Translations under genes and position numbers: made by a program
Assembly (NCBI GenBank): GCA_021044545.1
Contig: CP087990.1
Coordinates: 1,054,001 to 1,118,000 of the forward strand
DNA from: Comamonadaceae bacterium M7527
GTDB lineage: Bacteria; Pseudomonadota; Gammaproteobacteria; Burkholderiales; Burkholderiaceae_C
Direction of reading: 5' to 3'
DNA length: 64,000 nucleotides
Shown: one piece after another, positions 46,530-53,660 of the stretch
How positions within the stretch are numbered: position 1 is the stretch's first letter
Layout: every line of letters starts with the position of its first letter
The notes under the pieces: generated by a model
What the model saw: the letters and a program-made list of their open reading frames with translations, nothing else
Told to the model about the DNA's origin: nothing
Databases searched by the model: none

Positions 46530-47189
46530 ATGAGCGACGTAATGGCCACAACGGCTCAAAAAACCGCCACCAAACGACTGGAAGAAGCAGAGCGCACCAA
46601 GGCCGACATACTGGAGGCGGCAGCGCACGAATTTGGCGAAAAAGGCTTGGCTGGCGCTCGCGTAGACGACATTGCCGCTGCGACGCGCACCAGTAAGCGC
46701 ATGATTTACTACTATTTCGGTAGCAAAGACGGCTTGTACTTGGCCACGCTAGAAGCCAAATACCGTGAGGTGCGCGAAAACGAAAGCCAAATGAACTTGG
46801 ACGGCATGTCCCCACAAGCGGCGCTGCGCTGCCTGACTGCCGTCACCTTTGACCACCACCTCAACAACGAAGACTATATCCGCATGGTGATGTCTGAAAA
46901 CATCAACCGCGGACGCTATCTCGCCCAAAGCGAACACGTTAAAGAACTCAACCGCCCGGCCATCGCACTGGTCACACGCATTTATGAACGCGGCGTTGCC
47001 GCCAAAGTATTTAGACCAGATCTAGACCCTGCGGATATTCACGCCTCTATCTCTGCCTTGGCGTTTTTCAACGTGTCCAACCGCTACACGTTTGGGATGA
47101 TTTTTCAACAAGACAACCTGTCACCCGCTTACATAGCCAACCGACGCGAGAACGTAGTGCAAATGATTTTGCGATACGTGCAAGCCTAG
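46530..47189 (+). CDS. TetR family transcriptional regulator
   Basis: 219 residues. The N-terminal helix-turn-helix reads ADILEAAAHEFGEKGLAGAR then VDDIAAATRTSKRMIYYYFG (about residues 25-70), and the C-terminal ligand/dimer domain is of the TetR_C type seen in regulators of aromatic pathways. It probably represses both the TRAP operon and its own catabolic operon through the two palindromes at 46377 and 46475; the ligand may be quinate or shikimate (inference). Confidence 0.92.
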   Translation: MSDVMATTAQKTATKRLEEAERTKADILEAAAHEFGEKGLAGARVDDIAAATRTSKRMIYYYFGSKDGLYLATLEAKYREVRENESQMNLDGMSPQAALRCLTAVTFDHHLNNEDYIRMVMSENINRGRYLAQSEHVKELNRPAIALVTRIYERGVAAKVFRPDLDPADIHASISALAFFNVSNRYTFGMIFQQDNLSPAYIANRRENVVQMILRYVQA

Positions 47190-47206
47190 GCCTCAAGCCA
47201 TCATCC

Positions 47207-48316
47207 ATGCAACACGCCACCCACACAGCCCCCATCACACGCATCGCAGTAGCGGGCGCAGGCTACATTGGCCAAGCCCACATGCAAGCCATTGCCACCA
47301 CGCCCAACGCACAGCTTGGCGCACTGGTAGACCCCAGCCCAAGCGCCAAAACATTGGCTAGCAAGTTGGGCGTTGCGTACTTTGAGAACCTAAACGATCT
47401 GCTAACAGCCAATACTGATAAACGCTTGGTTGACGCTTGCGTTGTGGCCACACCCAATGACATGCATGCAGAGCAAGCCATTGCCTGCATCAACGCAGAT
47501 ATACCCGTATTGGTGGAGAAGCCTGTGGCACACACTGTTGAAGCAGCACAGCGCTTGCTGCAAGTGGCTGCCTCAAGCGCGGTACCGGTGTTGGTTGGCC
47601 ACCACCGCGCTCACAGCGCCATCATGCGCCAAGCTTGCGCGTTGGTAACCGGCGGACAATTGGGCAGCTTGGTGAGTGTGGTGGGGACAGCTTGGTTTTT
47701 TAAGCCAGACCACTACTTTGAAGACAGCCCCTGGCGCAAAAAAATAGGCGCTGGGCCTTTGCTGCTGAACATGATTCATGAGATACACAACCTGCGCATG
47801 CTGTGCGGCGAGGTGGTGCACGTACAAGCCATGACCGGCCACCATACGCGTGGTTTTGAGGTCGAAGACACCGCCAGCATCAACCTTCGCTTTGACAGTG
47901 GCGTGCTGGCCAGTTTTGCTATTTCCGATACGGCTGCCAGCCCAAAAAGCTGGGAACAAACCAGCCAAGAAAATCCAGCCTACACCAGCTATCCCGATCA
48001 AAACTGCTACTACTTGGCAGGCACGCGGGGCAGCTTGGCTGTACCCACCATGCAACTACACACCTACCTTGAAGACACACAACGCTCTTGGTGGAAGCCC
48101 TTTGCCAAGCAAGCCGCGCCCGTCACACACGATGACCCCATCGCAAACCAAATGGCCCACTTCGTGCAAGTGGCGCGTGGCCTGCAGCCACCGCTTGTTA
48201 CCGTGCGCGACGGCCTACAAAACTTAAAAATTGTGCAGGCTATCGTGCATGCAGCGCATAGCGGCGCCATCGTAGATATGACCAGCTTTAACCCCACCCA
48301 AACACCACACCCATGA
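47207..48316 (+). CDS. Gfo/Idh/MocA family oxidoreductase
   Basis: 369 residues. The Rossmann N terminus is IAVAGAGYIGQAHMQAI, the EKP motif appears in PVLVEKPVAHTVEAAQR, and the C-terminal alpha/beta domain has LLLNMIHEIHNLRML. The family oxidises sugars and cyclic polyols such as inositol with NAD(P). In this operon, just before aroQ (ATGA overlap), it is a candidate for quinate or another cyclitol acid oxidation (inference). Confidence 0.9.
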   Translation: MQHATHTAPITRIAVAGAGYIGQAHMQAIATTPNAQLGALVDPSPSAKTLASKLGVAYFENLNDLLTANTDKRLVDACVVATPNDMHAEQAIACINADIPVLVEKPVAHTVEAAQRLLQVAASSAVPVLVGHHRAHSAIMRQACALVTGGQLGSLVSVVGTAWFFKPDHYFEDSPWRKKIGAGPLLLNMIHEIHNLRMLCGEVVHVQAMTGHHTRGFEVEDTASINLRFDSGVLASFAISDTAASPKSWEQTSQENPAYTSYPDQNCYYLAGTRGSLAVPTMQLHTYLEDTQRSWWKPFAKQAAPVTHDDPIANQMAHFVQVARGLQPPLVTVRDGLQNLKIVQAIVHAAHSGAIVDMTSFNPTQTPHP

Positions 48317-48762
48317 CACAACAAGTACTGATGCTGCACGGCATCAACCACAACATGTTTGGCAAGCGCGACCCCAAGCAATACGGCACGCTCACCTTGC
48401 AAGACATAGACCATCAGCTGCAAACTTTGGGTAGCAGCTTGGGGCTGCGCGTGGACAGCTACCAAACCAACCACGAAGGCGACATGTGCGAGCGCATACA
48501 TCAAGCCTATGAAGATGGCGTTGACGCTGTGCTGATTAACGCAGGTGCGTGGACGCACTACAGCTATGGCATACGCGACGCCTTGGCCATACTCACCTGC
48601 CCCATTATTGAGGTGCATATGTCCAACATCCATGCCAGAGAGGCCTTTCGACATACCTCTGTGTTTGCCGACATCGTGCAAGGCCAAGTCGCCGGCTTGG
48701 GTGTGAACAGCTACTTGTCTGCTCTCAGCGCGGCCGCAGCGCTCATCAACAAGGCGTCATGA
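48313..48762 (+). CDS. aroQ: 3-dehydroquinate dehydratase, type II
   Basis: 149 residues, type II DHQase length. MLHGINHNMFGKRDPKQYG carries the conserved N-terminal loop (Asn, Arg and catalytic Tyr), INAGAWTHYSYGIRDAL the active-site Asn/Ala region, and EVHMSNIHAREAFRH the catalytic His. Interconverts 3-dehydroquinate and 3-dehydroshikimate; in this cluster the direction is probably catabolic. Confidence 0.93.
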   Translation: MTQQVLMLHGINHNMFGKRDPKQYGTLTLQDIDHQLQTLGSSLGLRVDSYQTNHEGDMCERIHQAYEDGVDAVLINAGAWTHYSYGIRDALAILTCPIIEVHMSNIHAREAFRHTSVFADIVQGQVAGLGVNSYLSALSAAAALINKAS

Positions 48763-49598
48763 TGATAGACGGCAACACACAACTGATTGCGCACATTGGC
48801 TTCCCCACGCACAGCTTCAAGTCGCCGCTCATTTACAACCCCTACTTTGAGCACGCTGGTATCAACGCCTGCGTGGTGCCCATGTCTTGTGAGCCGCAGC
48901 ACTTCAACAGCCTGCTCAACGGGCTAAAGCCCTTGGGTAACTTGCTCGGTGCGCTCATCACCATGCCGCACAAAACTGCGGTCATGTCTTTGCTAGACGA
49001 CGTCTCCACCACCGCTCAAATTGCTGGTTCATGTAACGCAATCAAATTTGACGCGAGTGGGCGCCTGATTGGTGACATGTTTGACGGCGAGGGCTTTGTG
49101 CGTGGCTTGGCCGCTAAAGGATTTTCACCAGCGGGCAAACGCGCCTTGGTAGTAGGCAGTGGTGGTGTGGGTTGCGCCATTGCCGCTTCACTCGCTCAAA
49201 GTGGTGTGATGGCGCTGGCCCTGTACGACACCAACCACGTCAACGCGCAAGCTTTGGCGCAACGCTTGCAAAAGCACTACCCGCAACTGACAGTCAGCAC
49301 GCACCACAACGACCCAACCGACTGTGACCTGGTTGTCAACGCGACACCACTGGGCATGAATGTTAGCGACCCCCTACCGATAGATATCAGTCAGCTGTCG
49401 CCCAATACGTTTGTGGGTGAGGTGGTAATGCGCACGCAGCGCACAGCATTTGTGCAAGCTGCGCAGGCCGCTGGCTGCCAAGTGCAAGTGGGCTTAGACA
49501 TGCTGTTTGAACAAATACCTGCCTACCTAGAGTTTTTTGAATTACCCAGTACCACCGTGCACAAGCTACGAGAGTTGGCACAGCTAGACGCCAGTTAA
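48759..49598 (+). CDS. aroE: Shikimate/quinate dehydrogenase family protein
   Basis: 279 residues. An N-terminal substrate domain with GFPTHSFKSPLIYNP (one residue longer than the usual SxS loop), the catalytic Lys in ALITMPHKTAV and Asp in GDMFDGEGFVRGL; the cofactor domain has ALVVGSGGVGCAIAASLA. An extra AroE in a catabolic operon suggests oxidation of shikimate or quinate rather than biosynthesis. ATGA overlap with aroQ. Confidence 0.9.
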   Translation: MMIDGNTQLIAHIGFPTHSFKSPLIYNPYFEHAGINACVVPMSCEPQHFNSLLNGLKPLGNLLGALITMPHKTAVMSLLDDVSTTAQIAGSCNAIKFDASGRLIGDMFDGEGFVRGLAAKGFSPAGKRALVVGSGGVGCAIAASLAQSGVMALALYDTNHVNAQALAQRLQKHYPQLTVSTHHNDPTDCDLVVNATPLGMNVSDPLPIDISQLSPNTFVGEVVMRTQRTAFVQAAQAAGCQVQVGLDMLFEQIPAYLEFFELPSTTVHKLRELAQLDAS

Positions 49599-49624
49599 AC
49601 CCCAAAACAAACACACCGCGCAGC

Positions 49625-50572
49625 ATGCTGGCCATCTTCAACATCACCGCCCCAATTTATCTCATCATTGGACTGGGTTTGCTGTCTGTGAAGTCGGGGT
49701 TGATTGCGCAGTCAGAGCTCGGCGTGCTGGGGCGCATTTTGTTGTTGTTTGTTCTGCCGGCCACTGTGTTTCGCGCCATCACCAGCTACCCCTTGGCCGA
49801 GGTTTTAAACCTGGCTTATTTGGGTGCTTATGCCGCAGGCTCTGTGCTGGCGTTGTTGGTGGGCGTGATTGGTGCGCGCAAGTGGGCCAAAAAATCAATG
49901 GTGGTGTCTGGGCTTTACGGCATGGGGTTTGCCACCTCAAACAGCATGTTTGTGGGCTTTCCCATCATCTCGCAAGTGGTGGGCGAGCAGCAAGCAGATA
50001 TCGCACTTGCGTTGTGCCTCATTGTTGAGAACATCATCATCGTGCCGCTGGCGCTTATGGTGTGCGACGCTGAACAACGCCTACCTTGGCCCCAAGCGCT
50101 GGCGCGCGTGTTCAAAGGGTTACGCACCAACTACATTTTCTTGGCCATTGTGTTGGGCTTTGCGGTGGCTATTGTGGGCCTGCCCATTCCTAGTATTGCC
50201 GCGCGCAGCCTAGACCTGCTCTCGGGTGCTGCTGCACCCATGGCCTTGTTCATGATTGGTGGCGTGCTATCTGGCCAACAAGTGCAAGCCGTGCGTACCG
50301 ACTTGTTGGCGGTTACCGCAGGCAAATTACTCATACACCCAGCCATGGTGATACTCATGCTGCTAATGGTGCCGCAAAGTGATGCAGCGCTGCTCACCGC
50401 TGGCGTGCTATTTGCCGCGATGCCCTTGCCTGCTATTTTTCCGGTGTTGGCCAAGCGCTACAACCAAGAGGGCTTTGCAGCCACTGCCTTGGTCGTCGGC
50501 GTATCAGCCTCTTTTTTGTCGGTCAGTGTGTGGCTTTACGCCATGCCATTTGTGCAACGCTTGTTTGCCTAG
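49625..50572 (+). CDS. AEC family transporter
   Basis: 315 residues, about ten helices. The auxin-efflux-carrier fold is shown by NITAPIYLIIGLGLL at the start, SNSMFVGFPIISQVVG in the middle and FAAMPLPAIFPVLAKRYNQE near the end. Members move organic acids such as malate or malonate. In this operon it may import or export a cyclic acid or protocatechuate (inference). Confidence 0.9.
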   Translation: MLAIFNITAPIYLIIGLGLLSVKSGLIAQSELGVLGRILLLFVLPATVFRAITSYPLAEVLNLAYLGAYAAGSVLALLVGVIGARKWAKKSMVVSGLYGMGFATSNSMFVGFPIISQVVGEQQADIALALCLIVENIIIVPLALMVCDAEQRLPWPQALARVFKGLRTNYIFLAIVLGFAVAIVGLPIPSIAARSLDLLSGAAAPMALFMIGGVLSGQQVQAVRTDLLAVTAGKLLIHPAMVILMLLMVPQSDAALLTAGVLFAAMPLPAIFPVLAKRYNQEGFAATALVVGVSASFLSVSVWLYAMPFVQRLFA

Positions 50573-50584
50573 AAAGCACCCACC

Positions 50585-51499
50585 ATGAGCGATTTTTTAA
50601 CCAAAGCCCACTTAGAGCGCGAGCCTATCAGCCCATCGTTCAACGATGTAGACAACCCCATAGGCTTGGACGGCATCGAATTTATTGAATACACAACCGC
50701 CAAGCCGAAAGCCTTAGGCCAAGTGCTAGAGATGATGGGCTTTAGGCCCATCGCCCGGCATCGCTCTCGCGAAGTCATGCTGTACCGTCAAGGCGCTATC
50801 AACATCGTGGTAAACGCACACGGCAAAGACGCAGCAGCCCCCGATGCTGCGCCGCGCATAGCGGCATTGGCCCTGCGTGTACGCGACGCACGTGAGGCCT
50901 TTGACAGCGTCGTGGCGCTGGGCGCTTGGGCGGTAGCCACCCACCCTCAAGTGATGGAGCTCAACATTCCGGCCATTCATGGTGTGGGCGGCACGCGCTT
51001 GTACTTTGTTGACCGCTACAAAGAGTTCTCGATTTACGACGTTGATTTTTTGCCCATACCCGGCGTGGACCAGCACCCTCCCGCGACTATGGGTATGCAC
51101 TTCTTTGGTGTGGTGCAGTACATAGGTGCAGACCGCAGCAACGATTGGCTGACGTTTTACCAAACGCTATTTGGCGCACAGGCAATACCCAGTGAAGAGC
51201 GCTTTGGCATATTGCCGCACGGCACGCTGATTCGCTTTCCAGCGCTCAACTCAGACAACAGCTTCATGATGCAACTCATTGAGCCTGAGGTAAACGTGCT
51301 GGACAGTACGGAGTGCTTACACCGCGTTGGTTTGGGCGTGGCTGACGTGTTGCCCACCGTGGCAGCACTTAGGGCCAACGGCGTAGAGTTTGTAGAAACA
51401 CCTGCTGCGCACAGTGAGGCGCGCGGCGCACTCACCAAAACCTATGAGCACAGTGTGTTGTTTGAGCTGGTGCACAGCCAAACCGGAGCCACACCATGA
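50585..51499 (+). CDS. HPPD-like VOC protein (QsuB/QuiC C-terminal half homologue)
   Basis: 304 residues with two VOC units, like 4-hydroxyphenylpyruvate dioxygenase. N unit: GLDGIEFIEYTTAKPKALGQ. C unit: the 2-His-1-Glu triad is complete, His172 (GMHFFGVV), His246 (CLHRVGLG) and Glu294 (LFELVHS). In fused dehydroshikimate dehydratases (QsuB, QuiC1) such a domain follows the TIM barrel. Here it is a separate gene placed before it, overlapping by ATGA. Catalytic role of this half is unclear in the family. Confidence 0.85.
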   Translation: MSDFLTKAHLEREPISPSFNDVDNPIGLDGIEFIEYTTAKPKALGQVLEMMGFRPIARHRSREVMLYRQGAINIVVNAHGKDAAAPDAAPRIAALALRVRDAREAFDSVVALGAWAVATHPQVMELNIPAIHGVGGTRLYFVDRYKEFSIYDVDFLPIPGVDQHPPATMGMHFFGVVQYIGADRSNDWLTFYQTLFGAQAIPSEERFGILPHGTLIRFPALNSDNSFMMQLIEPEVNVLDSTECLHRVGLGVADVLPTVAALRANGVEFVETPAAHSEARGALTKTYEHSVLFELVHSQTGATP

Positions 51500-52392
51500 G
51501 TGCGCAGCGCAACCAAGCCATTGCATCGTTTGGCATGGACACCATCACACTGGCTGGCCCACTACAAGCCAAGCTGCAAGCCATCAAAGCGGCGGGATTT
51601 AGCCAAGTCATGCTCAAAGCCAACGACTTTGTGGGCCACCCGCAAGGCTTTGATGCCGCTGTTGCTGAATTTAAAGCCAGTGGCCTGCGTGGCACGGGCT
51701 TTCAGGTATTGCGCGACTTTGAGGGCCTCAGCGACGACTTGCACAACTACAAGGTTGATATTGCCAAGTCCATGCTAGAGATGTGCGCCGCATTGGGTTG
51801 CAACGTGCTGCTGGCTTGCTCGTCTACATCCACCCACGCCACCGACGACCGCGCGCACATTGCCAGAGATTTGCGCAAGCTGGCCATGTTGGCCATTCCT
51901 TACGGTATCAAGATTGCCTATGAAGCCTTGTCGTGGGGACGCAGCATAAACGAATTTCCCCAGGCGTGGGACGTCATCTCTATGGCCGACTGCCCCAACT
52001 TGGGCTTAGGCCTTGACTCGTTTCATATGTTTGCCAGCCAAACCAGCCTAGACGAGCTGGACTTTGTAGACCCGCATCAAATTTTCTTGGTGCAGCTGGC
52101 CGACTTTATGTGGCAAACCAGCCCCAACTTTGACGAGCACCGCAACACGGCGCGCACCTTCCGCGTCTTTCCCGGTGAAGGCGTGCACAGCGATCAGCTG
52201 CGCCAACTGGTACTCAAACTAGAAGGCTTGGGCTACCAGGGCGACTACAGCTTTGAAGTGTTTAACGACGACTACCAGCAAATGCCGCTGCAAGCCGTTG
52301 CCCAACGCGCCAAACGCTCTGCCCTGTGGCTGGCAGACGATGTGCTAAACCTCAGCATGCCGCTGCCCAACGCTATGACTTTGCGGGTGTAG
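51496..52392 (+). CDS. 3-dehydroshikimate dehydratase, TIM-barrel type (candidate)
   Basis: 298-residue AP-endonuclease-2-like TIM barrel. Metal-ligand positions of bacterial dehydroshikimate dehydratases are visible: Glu in IAYEALSWGRSINEF, Asp/His in GLGLDSFHMFAS, Gln in FLVQLADFMW and Glu in DYSFEVFNDDY. Expected to convert 3-dehydroshikimate to protocatechuate. Last gene of the operon; supports the quinate/shikimate assignment together with aroQ and aroE. Confidence 0.85.
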   Translation: MSAQRNQAIASFGMDTITLAGPLQAKLQAIKAAGFSQVMLKANDFVGHPQGFDAAVAEFKASGLRGTGFQVLRDFEGLSDDLHNYKVDIAKSMLEMCAALGCNVLLACSSTSTHATDDRAHIARDLRKLAMLAIPYGIKIAYEALSWGRSINEFPQAWDVISMADCPNLGLGLDSFHMFASQTSLDELDFVDPHQIFLVQLADFMWQTSPNFDEHRNTARTFRVFPGEGVHSDQLRQLVLKLEGLGYQGDYSFEVFNDDYQQMPLQAVAQRAKRSALWLADDVLNLSMPLPNAMTLRV

Positions 52393-52430
52393 CTTAGCCG
52401 CGTGCGGATAAATTGGCTGACAATGCGGCT

Positions 52431-53072
52431 ATGGCCCAACACTTTGACGTTCACCCCAACAACCCGCAGCCCCGCCTGCTACGGCAAGCGGTTGACTTAC
52501 TCAAGCGCGGCGGCGTGTTGGCTGTGCCTACAGACTCCAGCTACGCGCTGGTGTGCCACCTGGACGACAAGGCTGCCGTAGACAAACTGCGCCGCATTCG
52601 CCAGGTCGACGAGCGCCACCACCTCACCTTGTTGTGCGCTGACCTGAGTGAAGTGTCCAACTACGCCAAGGTGGATAACCAGCAATACCGCTTGCTAAAG
52701 CTGGCCACACCAGGCGCATTCACGTTTATTTTGGACGCCAGCAAAGAGGTACCACGGCGCGTCAGCCACCCGTCTCGCAAAAGCATAGGCCTGCGCGTAC
52801 CCAACCACCCTGTGGTGCTGGCTTTGCTTGACTTGCACGGCGGGCCGCTGCTAGCCACCACACTTATCATGCCTGGCGAGGTGTTGCCGCTGAGCGAGCC
52901 AGACGACATCAAAGAGCAACTAGACCACGCGGTAGACGGCGTGATAGATGCTGGGGCCTGCACCCTAGAGCCCACCACCGTGCTAGACCTTACCCCCATG
53001 CGCACAGGCGGCGCGCCTGAGGTTGTGAGAGACGGTGGGGGTGATTGGCGTGCTTTGGGTATAGATACCTGA
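52431..53072 (+). CDS. YciO/Sua5/YrdC family protein
   Basis: 213 residues. GGVLAVPTDSSYALVCHLDD, DERHHLTLLCADLSEVSNYA and SHPSRKSIGLRVPNHPVV place it in the YciO branch of the Sua5/YrdC fold (threonylcarbamoyl-adenylate synthase relatives). ATG 52431; a TTG 18 bases upstream is possible. Its last 31 codons are duplicated at 58194, so the 3' end appears to be the insertion point of the following island. Confidence 0.9.
   Translation: MAQHFDVHPNNPQPRLLRQAVDLLKRGGVLAVPTDSSYALVCHLDDKAAVDKLRRIRQVDERHHLTLLCADLSEVSNYAKVDNQQYRLLKLATPGAFTFILDASKEVPRRVSHPSRKSIGLRVPNHPVVLALLDLHGGPLLATTLIMPGEVLPLSEPDDIKEQLDHAVDGVIDAGACTLEPTTVLDLTPMRTGGAPEVVRDGGGDWRALGIDT
52977..53070 (+). repeat. 94-bp direct repeat, left copy (3' end of the yciO-like gene)
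   Basis: Matches 58194-58287 at 92 of 94 positions, same orientation, offset exactly 5217. The two differences (52991 T/C, 53066 T/C) are both silent third-codon changes. Similarity stops at the first base of the stop codon (TGA here, TAA in the other copy). Confidence 0.95.
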
Positions 53073-53089
53073 AACCAAACAGTATTTTC

Positions 53090-53179
53090 AATGCCCGGGC
53101 CGATTCACAATGCACCGCGCACCGCCAACCGGGCCCTTACGGCCTGCCGTTGGCGCACCGCTTGAACGAGGGGTTAGGC
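53090..53179 (-). repeat. attC site 4, 3' half degraded
   Basis: On the minus strand GCCTAACCCCTCGTTCAAGC (R'' GCCTAAC at 53179-53173, overlapping the NTF2-like stop) begins a typical attC. Imperfect arms CGCCAAC/GTTGGCG follow, but the expected L' and GTTRRRY end are missing. This is the downstream end of the array, about 100 bases from the yciO-like stop. Confidence 0.6.
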
Positions 53180-53569
53180 CGCACCCTCAACTGGCCGCGC
53201 TTGGCCCATGGCAAACGTTGCCTTGGTTATGGCACCTGCATTGACTTCGTACAGACAGACCATCTCGACCTGCACCAAGCCGTCCGGAAACGTGCGCGTG
53301 ACTACTTCGTGGTCATTGACGATGTTCTCCATGCAGACACGCGACAACAGCTTGGCGTGAAGGGCTCGATCGGCGAACCGCTCCTGCATGCGACTGCGTA
53401 TGGCATCACGGCCAGAAGCCAATAGGCCGCCATGCAGCATGAATTGCTCGGCATCGGCGCTGTAGGTAGCTAGCCAGGCGTCAAGATCGCGGGCGTTGTA
53501 TGCGTCGAGCTGACGCTGGACGATCACCTCGGAATCAATAGACAGTGATGATGGTTTCGGTGCGTTCAT
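53174..53569 (-). CDS. NTF2/SnoaL-like protein (gene cassette)
   Basis: 131-residue NTF2-fold protein of the steroid delta-isomerase-like type: VIVQRQLDAYNARDLDAWLATYSADAEQFML, then RMQERFADRALHAKLL and a VEMVCLYEVNAGAI strand. Single-domain members are common as integron cassettes. Stop TAA lies inside the attC R'' box. ATG 53569 (MNAPKPSS) is 40 bases after the GTTAGGC that opens the cassette. Confidence 0.85.
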   Translation of the reverse strand: MNAPKPSSLSIDSEVIVQRQLDAYNARDLDAWLATYSADAEQFMLHGGLLASGRDAIRSRMQERFADRALHAKLLSRVCMENIVNDHEVVTRTFPDGLVQVEMVCLYEVNAGAITKATFAMGQARPVEGAA

Positions 53570-53608
53570 GTCTTCCGTTGGTGACACCAAGACGGCATCG
53601 CTTGTGCT

Positions 53609-53660
53609 GCCTAACGTTCGAGTTAAGCCGCCCGCGGAGGCCTATGGCTTGTGAGCGGCG
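53609..53660 (-). repeat. attC site 3, degenerate 5' half
   Basis: The 3' half is perfect: GGCTTAACTCGAAC then GTTAGGC (R' at 53615-53609, minus strand). The 5' half overlaps the last codons of the DUF4209 gene; CGCTCACAAGCC is a probable L'' that pairs AAGCC with GGCTT, but no good RYYYAAC is seen. Confidence 0.6.
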
